Assembly (NCBI GenBank): GCA_016584495.1
Contig: WAID01000006.1
Coordinates: forward strand, 2,542,001 to 2,606,000
Origin: Celoporthe dispersa
Lineage: Eukaryota > Ascomycota > Sordariomycetes > Diaporthales > Cryphonectriaceae
Direction of reading: 5' to 3'
DNA length: 64,000 bases
Shown: in pieces, positions 38,329 through 50,980 of the stretch
How the letters are laid out: each line of letters begins with the position of its first letter
Position numbering within the stretch: position 1 is the stretch's first letter
The notes under the pieces: generated by a model
What the model saw: the letters and a program-made list of their open reading frames with translations, nothing else
Told to the model about the DNA's origin: nothing
The model's database searches: none
Made by a program: the position numbers and the translations under genes

Positions 38329-39427
38329 ACTATCTGAAATCCAAATAGCCTATCAGCGCAATCTCTAGCCAATTGGCTATCCTAGATTTGCGCCTGATAC
38401 AATTCCGCAGGATTGCTCTTCGCTCCTGCCTCAGCTCCAGCCTTATCCTATACAGCTTTTGTTTTAGCTCCAAGCTATAATCATAACTGCAATATCTATT
38501 ATAGCTATATCCTTGCTCTAATTATTTAATAATTGCTTAGCAATATTATTCTAATTATAGATTATTAACTATAAGCGATTTGCTTATATCCATTATTCTA
38601 TATCTTATATCTTGAATTCCTAAGCAAGCTTTCTATATTTATTAATTGCTTTGCAATAGAATAATCTATCGATATTTGCGCTAATTATAGCTTTCCGAAT
38701 ACAAAAAGATAGCTTAGAGCAAAGCGAGTTGATTTATATCTTATTATTCCAATATAATCCCCTAGCCTGGGCTAATAGCTGCTCAAATTAGATAAGAAAC
38801 TAGGAAAAGATATTCTTATCTTTTATTCTGAAATTTTCAAATTAGATCAAAGCGCTTTCCTAGCAATAAGAATCGCTATAGCAAGCTTCCAAATAATTAA
38901 AGAATGCCTCTATATTGTAATTAGCGCTTAACCCTTCCTTTTTATAAAATGCATTAACTCTCTTCTAAACTTTCTTATCTAGATTACTCCAAAGCTATAC
39001 CTATTGATTGCAAAGCCTGCCAATAAATTCCGCATTAATTATAAGAATATATTTTATTATTATTCGCTAAGCTAAGAATATAATGCAATTGCTAGCAAAT
39101 TTAGCCTTTAGCAAAAGTCTTTTCCATTTAGAATATAATCCTATATTTCCTAAAAGCAATATGCTTTTCAGCTGCGCAATCTCATATTACAGTTAAGCTA
39201 TATTAAGCTTTTATAGCTGCGCGCTTATTCCAAATCCGAATTACTCCTATCTTTGATCCTGATCGCTTATTAGCTATTTTATTATCTTTATATTGCTAGA
39301 CTCTAGCTGCGCTCGAGCTATTCCTTATTCAGGGCCGCTCTGAAAATCGCTTATATTCCCGATATCCGCAAGAAAAAGAATATTATTTGCTATTCTAATC
39401 ATTTTGTAATTGGAAATAGCAAATCTA

Positions 39428-39657
39428 TATAAGAGTCTAACCTATACGGATCAACTTATAAGAATGCCCAATTAGTAATAAGATTTGCTATGCTAAATGT
39501 AAAGTTCGATAGCAGCTCGCTAATAAGCTGCTATCTAAGCTAAATAGTGCAGTAGTGAGCCCTGATCATATAAGTAGTAGGACTATCCCGATCCCTTACT
39601 GACTCGGTTACGCTTCGCATCCCTAAGCGCTCGAGCCAAGAGCTCGAGCCCATAACA
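39428..39657 (-). repeat. Right LTR of element A (5' LTR in its orientation)
   Basis: It starts TATAAGAGTCTAACCT and ends CGAGCCCATAACA, pairing with 31963-32191. Its outer end is less mutated than the equivalent end of the left copy. Confidence 0.92.
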
Positions 39658-42600
39658 ATTAGATTTATTATAAATCCTGGATATAATATTAATAGTAGAT
39701 ATATAGAATAGCTTAAGCTTAATATAGAGTATTAGAGAAATCAGACTTATCTTAGCTTTTGAATCTAATATAGCTTAGACAAATATATACTTTCTATTAT
39801 CAAGATAAAAAGTAAGATAGAATATTAAAATAATACTTTGATTATAAAAGCTATTTAATATAGCTATTGAAGATATAATTGGAAGATTTATATATTTATT
39901 GAATATTTTTATTATATTAATCGAAAGCATTATATTCTCTTTTTTAATCGAAAAGCTTATACTTTGAATAGTTAGAAGCCTCGCAAGCTTTATAAAATAT
40001 TCAGAAATATTATAATTATTAATAATCTATCTGCTAATTATATTAGAAAATTAGAATAAAATCGAAATCTAGAGCTTTCTTTGAAGAATAGATATTAAAC
40101 TAATATCTAATAATCTATATAAATCTGCGCTTGGATTTTTATTAAAATCGATAATCTTTCAAGCTTCTAAATCGACTCTCTAAAGATTATAGATTAACTG
40201 AGCTCTCTATCTAGATATTATAATAATTATCTTTTTCCTGAAAATTTTGAGAGGATAGTTCAGAAACTAATTCAAAAGTTTATTATAAATAGCTTAAATA
40301 GTAAGCTCTGCTTATCTAGTATTAGATAGCTTCCCAATATTAAGCAGCTTCTCAATTATTAACTGATTTAAGATTTCAATATCTATTATATCTCTTTCCC
40401 TATCGATCTTACTAGAATTTTAGGCTATCTTACTAATTCTGCGCTTCTTAGCTTTGCTAATATTGACTTAGCTTTAAATAAGCTTAATACTAATAAAGTT
40501 TATATTAGATAAGAGTTTTGAGAAATATAATTAAGCTTTATAAAAAGTAAAATAGATATTGCTAATCTTAATCTCTTTATTAGCGCTAAGAAACTTAATA
40601 TTATTAGTCTAATATTAGCTTATATATTTTGGAATAGGATCTATCTTCTTTTATAGAATCTTATTCTTAGCTAGCTTTATATTGCTTTGCTATTTTTTAT
40701 CTTTCTTAATTAAGCTAATATATTAAGCAATCTATAATTTATTAAAGCCTTTTTTCCAATATTTCTCACAAATATTAAGAATCAAGCGAAAAATACTTAT
40801 ATTAGAATTATTTCTAGCAGATATAATCTATTTATATAATACTAGTATAGATTTCAAATTAAGAAATTTTATCCAATTGCTAAAATATTATTCAGGTTTG
40901 GATAAAGCTAAGGCATAATAGATACTATTATTTATAAGAGTACTAAGCTTAATATATTTATAAATATTATAAGATTTAGAACTGTATTTATAGTATTTTC
41001 TAATAATCTTATCCTTCTTAAGAATATTATTGATCTTTGCTTGCTATATTTCTATATAGATCTTACTTTTCTCCTTAAAGCTTATATAAATAATATTCGC
41101 TTAGAGAGAGTTAATTCTGCCTTGCACTAGCTTTCAAAGAATAATTATTTTCGGATAGCTTAGCTATTAAGAGATAATTTGAAAAGCTTTTATCTGCTTA
41201 TAAAAAATTCTATAAGTTTGCTTAAAATCTTCTCCCTATTTCTTCAGAAACTAAGCTATAGTAATCTAATCAATCTAGAGCTATTTTATTTTGAAAGCTA
41301 GATCTATTAAGTTTTGATTACTCTTCTAAGCATTCTTATACTTTAGAATTTATTTAGCTAATACAGCTATTTTTTGAGAAAATTGATAATATAAAAGATT
41401 TATAGATTACTATTTTTGATCTATACTTTGATTAAGAGCTATATATATTAGTCAAGATATAAGAATAGATATAATCTATTCAAGCATTAGCTATAATAAA
41501 GATTGAAATTAAATTAATTGATTAAGTTTAAGATTAATAGCTTTATATGCAAATTAGTTTTAAGTCTTCTTTTAAAATATCTCTTTATAGATTAAGAAAA
41601 GCTTTTTTTATAAGAAAAGGCTATATTTTATTAATAACATTCTTAGCAATAATATTATAATTAATCTTAAAATACTTTATCTATATTGAAGAGAATTTTA
41701 TCTAAGCTTTAGCAATAAGCTAGTTTTCCCAAATTCCAAGATAAGTTAAAGCATTATTATAATCGATAATAAACAATTATAGATTAGTAGTATCTATAAT
41801 AAAGCAATTATTCAAAATATTAAGATGCTTTTATTCTAATATATAAGTTTAAAAATAATTCTAAAATTAGTAAGCAATAAGCAATCAATTCTTCTAATCT
41901 TTCCAAATACTAGCACTTATAATATAACGCTCTATTTTACTTACTATAATCGAATCTATATAATAATCTCTTATAAAGTTGAAAGCTTTATTATCTCTGA
42001 TATTTTTAATCTCATACTATTAATCAAAGCGCTTAAGCTAAGAGGAAATTTCGATTCGAAAAAATAAAATAAAACCTGTTCCTGCTAGCTTATTATAAGA
42101 TAGGAATTTGAAATTCAGCTTATATCAGCTGCTAGAAAGAGGCTTTGAAGAATTAGGAGTATTTTTAATCGAGCTCTCTAAGATTGAGGCTATTCTTTTC
42201 TTTCGTCGACGATGCCTGAATTAACTCTTTATCAACTTATATTATAAGCTCTGATCAAGCAATGCTATAATAGCAATATTCTCTAATCTAGTTAAGAGAT
42301 TAATTTAGTAAAGCGAAGAGTATTAATGCTAAAGACTAGTAAGCAAGCTAGTATATAAATAATAAGATATCGAAAACAGATAGTAAATAGATAAATAAGC
42401 TGTTTTGCGCTTAATAGAGATCGCTTTTATTAATTATTATATTGACTAATGCTATTTTTGCTGAATAGGTATAAGATATTCTATATAATTCGGATTTCAG
42501 TCCAATTATTGCATATCTTTATTTCTATTTGCTATATATTTAAATTCTTTCTTATTTCTAATATCTCTTATTTTTTCTTCTTTATAATATTGCAATTAAT

Positions 42601-43154
42601 AAATCCCTAATCTAAATAAACAATTTGGCTATATATATTCCAGCAAATTGTATTATTCGGATCAAAAGCTTAATTGCTTATCTCGCTTTTTGCTATAGAA
42701 TACTACTTAATAAAAATATAATATTTATTATCTTAATTAAAAATCTACTCTTATCAAAGTCGTATCTATATTAGCATATATAGGCCTGAGATATATAGGA
42801 TTTTGTATAAAAATGATAAAGAATTGCAGAAAAAAGAATTTATTTTTTTATAATATTAGTATGCGGATTCGATAATTTATTTATCGCTTGCTAATTGGAA
42901 CTTATATTATCCTCTCTTTATTCAGCTTTTGCTTTCTCTCAAAAAGCTTCAGGTATAATCCAGAATCTAAGCATAATACGCAGCCTATCGAATATTAATA
43001 TTCAAATAAAATAATTAAGAGAAAGGAATATTAGGGAAAGAAATATGCCTATTTATAGGATATGATTTGCTATTATTACTAGCCTTTATAAGCTATAATG
43101 AAGATAGCTTTAAATTACTAGCCTGAATAGCTAAGTCTATACTCACTGCACTAT
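39658..43154. other. Interior of element C, 5' part (gag side), AT-saturated
   Basis: By position and orientation this should hold the leader and gag of element C. I see no intact frame and no zinc knuckle that I can support. It starts with the right copy of the ATTAG duplication of element A (39658-39662). Confidence 0.5.
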
Positions 43155-43470
43155 TAAATCAGAATCTCAAGCATTATCGCACGAAAGAACGAATATCAAA
43201 GCAATAAGTAAGGGCTTATACAACCCAAGTATGCTGAATTAGTCATAAGAACGATAACAAATGAAAGCTATATATGTATAAGGTTAGAGTGAAAAGCCTG
43301 CTTTAGACCTATCCAGAAAGCTCAAATTGAGAAAAGAAAGGAAGATTGCTTGTTATTTCTGTCTAAGCGTAGAAAAAAAAATGAATAGGGGCTGCACTCT
43401 TATATCTGAACGACCTTAGAACCCACCTACATTCTATGTCCTGAGGTCCACTCCACTGGCCACCACAACA
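43155..43470 (-). repeat. Right LTR of element C (5' LTR in its orientation)
   Basis: It pairs with 23400-23713; both share the block around CGCACGAAAG, GAAAAGCCTGC and CTGCACTCTTATATCTGAA. It ends CACCACAACA, and its outer 70 bases are GC-normal. Confidence 0.88.
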
Positions 43471-43474
43471 ATAG

Positions 43475-44950
43475 CTCTTATAGAAAAATAAGAATCTTAT
43501 AGAATACTATTATAAAAAACTTAAAAACAAAATCAAAAATGAAATCTCTAAATAAAATTAGCTAGAGAATTTTGCAATATTCTCAAATTAAGCAATCCGC
43601 ATTAATAACTGCCTATATAAATAATAGATAGAGAAATCTAAAAAAGAAAGAAGCTAAATTTGGAGAATCCTAGCTAATTCAAGCAAGAAACTCCAATATC
43701 AAAAAAAACTATATAATACTTTTCAAAGCAGCAATATTCATATTAGATCTATAGAATTCGATACTACTAATCGCAATACCCGCAGAAGCAGCAAAAAATA
43801 CTTTAATTATAAAAAACCAGAATATTTCGCATATGAATATAAGCAGCTTAAAAAACTCAAATAGCAACTTATTTAGGAAGAATAATAAGCAAATATCGCA
43901 AAGTAATAAAAACCCAATTAGCTAAGCAATAACTATTCACTTAAGCAAGCAATAAACTCTATCGCTTATAAATATCTCAATTGGATATTCTATTACAATA
44001 ATAAATACTTATTGCATCTCGCGAAAAAGGAAAGCTTAAGATAATTCTCCAAAAAGCCTAAAGGAAAAAAGCAACTAGCTATAGAATAATATAGCTTATA
44101 CTATAACAAGATCTTATAAAATAGCGATTCAGATTATTTATCTAATCTAATAAATAATTAATTAGAAAATAGTTAATTGGAAAACGATAAAAGGAGATTC
44201 TCTCTAGAATACTAGATATAATTCCTCAATAAAGAATCAGAGAAAGCAATAATTGAAACCCCTAAATTGGGAGATTTATAGAATAGGCAGCTAAGCAAGC
44301 TATCATAATCAGAGACTCCCAAATCAAAGAATAATAATACTAGCTAAGAACAAATAGCATATAAAGAGATATTAGTACAAAATTTGAGATAAGAACAAAC
44401 TAAATATATTATCCAAGCATAATAATTCAAAAAGGTTTTTACCTATATACTTTTTCAAAAAGCAAAAGCTTTTAGATATAAAGATCTTAGAATCGCCTAT
44501 TATTATAGAAAGCATTATAAGATTATATAGATTTCCTATATACATTATAGCTATAGAATATATTTTGCAGAAAAAGCAGAAAATAAATATTTTCCAATCA
44601 AGGAATAGGATAAGATCATTTATATTATTAAGGAACTAAGTATTTAATTTATAAAAAAACTCAATTATATCTAGAGATACGCATAAATTGGGTATCCGAA
44701 TAATTTCCTAAAAGCATATATTAATAAGCATATCAAATAATAGCAATGCACTACTAGAGTATATAAGATCTATAAATAGAAGAAAACAAATGCATAGTAT
44801 AGCGATCAAGATTAAAAGAAAAGGCATTAATATAGCTATTAATAGGCAAAGAGATTTGCAAAATAAGCAATTCAATCCTCAAAAAAAGGAGATTGCTTAT
44901 AAGAGATAATAAATAATCCAGATTAGAAAAATCCCTATGCATAATAGTCG
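43475..44950 (+). pseudogene. gag of element D, 3' part
   Basis: This continues the frame broken at 23399. After the ATAG duplication the + strand reads YYYKKLKNKIKNEISK and AIRINNCLYK, then a long Lys-rich region, the expected second half of a gypsy Gag. Stops are frequent. A minus-strand open frame at 44754-44942 is a shadow. Confidence 0.65.
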
Positions 44951-45829
44951 AGAAAGATTATATATATATTACATTTGATATAATTATCAATAGATAAAAA
45001 TACTATGCATTATTGGATAATAGCGCTTAAAGAAACTATATTTTATTATAAATAATCAATATAGCATAAATATTATAGTAATATAAGAAAAAACTTTATA
45101 TTCTCAATACTATAGAAAGAAAGCTTATCTTATATAATCAGAATATTATAGATATAGAGACTGATTATTTATCAATATTTATCCAAAGCTTTATAATATA
45201 TATCATTTTTGATATTATAAATATAGTATAGTATATGCTGATTTTAGAATTTCTTTAGCTTAAAAAGCATAATTTTCAAATCGATTGAACTATTAATTAG
45301 ATTTTTTGAGAACAAGCTATATCCAAAAAGATAATTACAATCAAAGGCAAAAAGCAAAATCTAATTACTAAGCATAATCTAAAGAAAAAGCATTTAAATA
45401 GATCTATATATATCTCCAAATTAGCAGAAATTAATAGCTTATAGAAAAAGATTGCAGAATCTTCAGATTTACAAAAAAGAATTGAAGACAAATTATATAT
45501 AATAATAGATAATAGCTAAATACAAAAAAAAGCATATTATAAAGCGATAAATATAGATTTTGAAACTATAAGGAGATTAATTTTTTAAGAAAAAGAATTA
45601 ATAAGCTATAATAGATTATAAATACTAATTTGGATTGCTTAATAAAGAAAAAGGAATAATTAAGACTCGATATAATCAATAGCTTATAAGAAAGTTGCTC
45701 AGAAGTATTTCAAAATAAGAAGAAGAATGCTCAATAATATCTTCTATTCCTCCAAATAGCAGAAAACAAGGAAAGACTTATACTAATATTTAAAGAAATT
45801 CCAAAAGAATATTAAGAATTTACAGAACT

Positions 45830-48600
45830 ATTCTCGGGAAAATTCAAAAACAGACTTCCAAAATATAGATTATTCGACTATAAGATCCCTCTAAAGAAAG
45901 AGACTAAATCAGGATTCAAGCCAATCTATAGCCTAAATAAGGCAGAATTCGAAGCATTTAGGGAATACTTGGATAAGAATCTCAAATAAGAATATATCAA
46001 ATCTTTATAATCTTTAGCAAAATATTTTATAATATTTGTATCCAAAAAGAATAGTAAATTCAGATTTTGCATAGATTATAAACAGCTTAATAATATTATT
46101 ATCAAAAATCAATACTTTTTACTATTTATTAAAAAGCTTAAGAATCAGCTATGCAGTATATAATAGTTTATAATACTTGATCTCAAAGAAAATTACTATT
46201 ATATACGTATTAAAAAAAGAAGAAGAATAAAAAATAGCTTTTAGAATTTGCTATAGATATTTCGAATACTAGATTATACTTTTTAGATTAACCAATATAT
46301 TAATATCTTTCTAAGAAATAATTAATTATATCTTATACAAATATCTTAATATCTTCATTATCGCATACTTTAATAATATTTTTATCTATTCTAAGAATTA
46401 TAAAAAATATAGAAAATATATATAAATAATCCTATAAACACTTTAGAATAATAGACTTTTTATAGAACTAATCAAGAATTATTTTCATATTCAAAAGATT
46501 AATTATCTCGAATATATTATTAAGCCAAGCTATATATAAATGCAAAAGACAAGATCGAAGCTTTGCATAATTAGCTAATTCTCAAAATAGTAAAAAATAT
46601 TAGAGCATTCTTTAGATATGCAAACTTCTATTAATAATTTATTAGCAATTACTTAATAATTGCTAAGCTATTAATAAATCTGATAAAGAAAAAGCAAAGC
46701 ATTTCGATAAAATAAGAAAGAATAAGAAGCTTTTGAAATTATTAAAGCTAAGATTGCGAAAAATCTAATCTTTAAAAAAGCTAATCTGATATAAGAATTC
46801 GAAATCATATCAAATGTATCGGAATATAAGTATAATGCAGAATTAATCTAGAAAAACAATCAAAAATAATCAAAACTTATAGCAAACTTTTCAAAAAAAT
46901 TCAGCAAACCAGAATTACAATATAGAATTCTAGATAAGAAACTCATAGCAATAATATATGCATTCTAGAAATAGCAATACTATCTAATTAAAGCAAAATT
47001 GCTAATCAAAATATTTACAGATTATAAAAATCTTATAATATTCATAATAATCAAGATTCTAAATAAGCAATAAGTTCGATAAGCAGAATTTTTCTTCTAA
47101 TTCAATATTAAGATAATCTATATTTCAGAAAAAGAAAACATCAAAGCAAATACTTTTAATAAATAATCAGATCTTTAACCAAATATAGATATCAAAGAAT
47201 AGATACTCCTTAGCATAGATAAAAATAGCAATCTTATACAGATATAAGAAATTAATATAATATTTAGAATTGCATATTAAGAAAGAAATCTAAAAAATAT
47301 AATTCTAATAGAATAAGATAAATATATTAAGAATATATATAGCGCATCTGTATATGAATATCAAAGAATTAAGGCAACTTATAAGAGAATCTAAAAGCAT
47401 TAGGATTCTCTAAGACTCAGGAAAAGAATAGAGAATATCCTTAAAATATGCAATAGTTGCAAGAAAAATAAGATAAAATAATATAAGCTTTATAGATTAC
47501 TGCAATCCTTATCAATATTTATAGCTATTTAGCAATTAATTAGCTTAGATTTTATTATTAAGCTATTCCTTTTATAAAAACTCTTAACTAAAATACAATT
47601 TGATAATATTTTAATAGTAATTTGCAAATTAAGCAAATATGCTTACTTCCTACTCTATAAGAAAAACAGCATAATAGAAGAACTTGTATATATATTTTTT
47701 AAAATTATAATAGCTAATTATAGAATACTATAAGAATTTATCTCGAATAGAAATAAGAAGTTTGCATTAAATTTCTAAATATTGCTTATAAAATAGCTTA
47801 AAGCTGTATACAAAATATTAACTACATTCTATCCGCAAATAGATAGACAAATAAAACAAACTAATCAAATTATAGAATAATATCTTAAGCATTATATTAA
47901 TCAAAAGCAGAATAATTAAATTGAACTGCTATTATTAGTACAATTCGTATATAATAGTGCAGATATCAATATTATAAAAATTTTATTATTTTATATACTT
48001 TATAAGCATAATCTAATAGCTTACTATAAAGCATTGCTAAAAGCAAATATAGAAGCAATAGAAAAGAAAGCGCTTAGATTTAGAAAGATTAGAAAAGAAT
48101 TATAATCAGAACTCGCATTTATTCAGAAATATATAATTTAGTATACAAACTCTAAAAAGATTAAGAAACTAATCCTATAGAAAAAAGATAAAATCTATCT
48201 AATTTGCAAAAATATCAAAATTATAAAATCTAATAATAAATTGAACTATAAGAAACTAGAATTCTTCAAAATCCTATATAAGATCTCGCTAGTTAATTAC
48301 AAATTTGCAATATTATATTAAAGATTATATCCAATTTTCTATATATTACTCTTTAAACTAATACTATCTAGTACAAAACTCTTATACAATAATAATATTA
48401 TCTTAAAAAAAGAATAATAATAGAAAATAAAAGAGATTCAAAATGCATATAAAAAAGGAAAAGAATATTAATATCTCATTAAATAGAAAAGCTATAATAA
48501 TAGCGAAAGCTTATAAGAAAAACTAGCTAATATTAGCAAAGATTCAATTTAAGAATATTAGCAAAATAATACTTTTATAGATTAAGAAAAATCGCTTTAG
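45830..48600 (+). pseudogene. pol of element D (reverse transcriptase, RNase H, integrase, chromodomain)
   Basis: Reverse transcriptase starts near 45852 (LPKYRLFDYKIPLKKETKS) and continues FRFCIDYKQLNN. The catalytic box reads AYFNNIFIYS near 46345, with both aspartates lost. RNase H follows at about 46800-47180 (ANFSKKFSKPELQYRI, FTDYKNLI). Integrase spans about 47340-48100, with NSCKKNK for part of the HHCC finger and ISLDFI for the first catalytic Asp. A chromodomain at 48425-48550 reads KKGKEY, stop, YLIK, stop, KSYNNSE. The order and motifs are clear despite dozens of stops. Confidence 0.85.
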
Positions 48601-48779
48601 CTCGAAATAAGAATTCGAGATAGCAAGTTTATCTAAAAATTATAAGCTTGCAGAAAAACTAATACTTATATTTTCAGAATTTATAATATTAAATAAATCA
48701 AAGTCTATAATAAATTAATCAATCTTTTCAATTCCCTATAAAGATAGATCAAAATACTTTTTAAGCAAAAAAATCCTTA

Positions 48780-48955
48780 AGTATTAAAATCTCAATACTC
48801 TAATTAGTACTCTTAGCAGCTATATATTTAGCCTTAATCTTCTCCCACTCTATATATTCCAACTCCTTCAAATTATCAATACTATAATAAATTGCTTATA
48901 TTATCTTCTTATACTATAACTTCTTCTATTTTCGCAAATAAAAAATCTTTGCATT
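48780..48955 (-). pseudogene. Antisense frame at the 3' end of element D, C-terminal part (interrupted by B)
   Basis: The minus strand, opposite to pol, reads IDNLKELEYIEWEKIKAKY and ends AAKSTN plus TAG. It joins, after removing element B and one GCATT, to LKEKLEIIKKEAAILNA and a cysteine-rich start at 56652-56800. The joined frame is cysteine cluster followed by coiled coil. Its stops fit RIP of Gln, Arg and Trp codons. Confidence 0.5.
48951..48955. repeat. Target-site duplication of element B, left copy (GCATT)
   Basis: GCATT precedes the left LTR of B, and an identical GCATT follows the right LTR at 56652-56656. Confidence 0.85.
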
Positions 48956-49184
48956 TATAAGAGTCTAACCCATATAAATCAACTTATAAGAGTGTCTAAT
49001 TAATAATAAGATTTGCTATGCTAAATATAAAGTTCGGTAATAGCTTGCTAATAAGCTGCTATCTAAGCTAAATAGTGCAATAGTAAGCTCTGATCATATA
49101 AATAGTAGAATTGTTCCGATCCTTTACTGACTCAGTTATGCTTCGCATCCTAAGCGCTTAAGCCAAAAGCTCGAGCTTATAATA
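48956..49184 (-). repeat. Left LTR of element B
   Basis: It begins TATAAGAGTCTAACCC and ends TTATAATA. It is about 229 bp and matches the LTRs of element A and its own partner at 56424-56651. Confidence 0.92.
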
Positions 49185-49929
49185 TAGCCTTCTTCTCCCA
49201 GCGCATAGTGCCCGCATTGCTATTCCTATATTATTTTCGCAGTGCGCTAATCCTATATTTATCAGTATATTTCCCTATTATGATTTAATCTCTATATGCT
49301 AGTTTTCCGCGCTCTTATTATTCCTTTTCTAATATCTGCATTAGTTTTTTCTCGCATTCTAATAAGTATTTTATATTTGTCTTCGATATATCCACTTTTC
49401 CTTCTCCTCATACCTATCTCTCCCCCTTCTCATATCTATCTCTCTCTTTCTAAAGCCTTTCCTCTATTCCTCCTATTATTGTAATTGCTATCAATTCGAT
49501 AATTTTTCTACTTTTTACTATACCTATATAATCTCTGATATTATTTATTTGCATCCAAATCGATTAGCCTCTTATCTTATTATTATACTCTTATAATCTC
49601 TAATATCTATTTATCTGCACTCTATTCTATTCTCTCTCCACTCCGACTTTTGATTATATCAATTATCAATTGCAAAAGTAAATAATCTATCTTAAAAGCT
49701 TGCTAAAACTATCTTACTAATATGCTATATATATCTAATAAATAATCCTCGCAATAACTAATTCAATATTGCTACTACTAATACCTTTAGCAGCGATTTC
49801 TCTTATAATAGCAAAAATCCTTATAATAATCCCAAGATATATAGATATATGCTTTTACATATGCGAATAATCTTCTATTCGCAGCTTCGATTAATATATT
49901 TTAGTCTAGAAATACTATACTATTAATAG

Positions 49930-50980
49930 CTTTTTAATTATCAACGATTTTTCCAATAAGAATGCTTAGCTTCTATCCTAACTCAAGATCTACTGCATCT
50001 AATACTAAAACTGCTTAATAGACTTCAGCTCTATTTACTACGAGTGCAAGCATAATAAAGCCTATATTAAGTACTGCAGCTTACGAATTTGCTATAAATA
50101 AGCTTCGCGCAAATTCGCAAGCTCGAAAATTCTGCACTATACTAGTATTATCTTATATAAGCTTGCTTATTTTGGCAATTATATTATCACTTTTACTTAC
50201 TCCTGCAAAAGTAATATTCCTAGCTGCAAAGCTAGATTTATTATTGCTTAATATAACGCCTATTATCACTTTCGTAATACTCTTAATATCGCTCGCTAGA
50301 AGCTTCTCCCTATTCGCTCCGCTATTGCCTCAGCAGCTTCTATGCATTCTAGCCCCCTTACATCAACCCCAAATCCCGCCTGCCTCAATGCTCCTTCTAC
50401 CCCTGCCAGCAATAGCAATACTCTCATTCCTCTAAGCAATAGTAATTAGATTGCTTATCAGCTTTTCCCTAATAGCTGCAGCTTAAGCTACAATAGCAGC
50501 GATTTTGCCTATACTTTATACTAAGATATTATTAATATAAATATTAATATAGCATAGCTTGCTATAAATATCTCTTTTTATTAGTAAATTTATTTATTTC
50601 TGATTCGTATCTATCTAAAATAAGTTCTAGTAAGCAAAGTAAACGCACTATAAGAATAAGCTTATCTATTGCGCCTAGAATTAAAAGCATAATTGCGCTC
50701 TATTCGAGTTTGCCTATATTGCAATATATTTCTAGTTTAATAGCCTTCGCTAGATATCCAGCTCTAATAAATACGAATCTCCTTTTAATAAAAAGCTATC
50801 CTACTGCTATATTAGCAGCTAATATTATAAGCTTCAGAGCATCTCCCGCTCTTACTATAGCTAGACCTTATCCTATATCGAGGATTTCGGCAATACTAGC
50901 TCCTCTTATCATTATACCTATTTCGAGAAGCGCTAAGCCTATAATACTGACTCAGGCTTCTCCAATTCTTCTCTAGCCCG
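49930..50980 (+). pseudogene. Candidate cysteine-cluster antisense frame in element B
   Basis: This is the same position and strand as the candidate in element A. The + strand reads ECKHNKAYIKYCSLRICY near 50040-50090 and later NPACLNAPSTPASNSNTLIP. Open stretches survive at 50163-50435 and 50710-50976, though in a different forward frame from the cysteine cluster. The strand assignment is as uncertain as in A. Confidence 0.35.

Larger units (their letters stand above)
31963..39657 (-). mobile_element. Element A: Ty3/gypsy chromodomain retrotransposon inserted in element C
   Basis: A 7695-bp element with direct LTRs of about 230 bp and a 5-bp target duplication. Just inside the left LTR is a pyrimidine tract (CCCTCTCCTCCC), the complement of a polypurine tract, so the element reads on the minus strand. 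Coding order on that strand is gag with a CCHC knuckle (38143-38328), reverse transcriptase with WRFCIDYRALN and an intact YLDD, RNase H, integrase and chromodomain (near 34500-34620). It is the least mutated of the four elements but still has many stops. Element B is a second copy of the same family. Confidence 0.9.
23400..43470 (-). mobile_element. Element C: large gypsy-type LTR retrotransposon inserted in gag of D, itself hosting A
   Basis: Direct LTRs lie at 23400-23713 and 43155-43470. A 4-bp ATAG flanks both sides (23396-23399 and 43471-43474). A purine tract on the minus strand (complement of TTCCTCTCCT, from 23714) sits just inside the left LTR, so the element reads right to left. 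The minus strand holds a reverse transcriptase with KFSEDF, SVAQF and FLDN around 30100-30990, then RNase H and integrase remnants toward 28300. Subtracting element A leaves about 12.4 kb, unusually large for gypsy. The interior is so AT-saturated that few frames survive. Confidence 0.85.
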
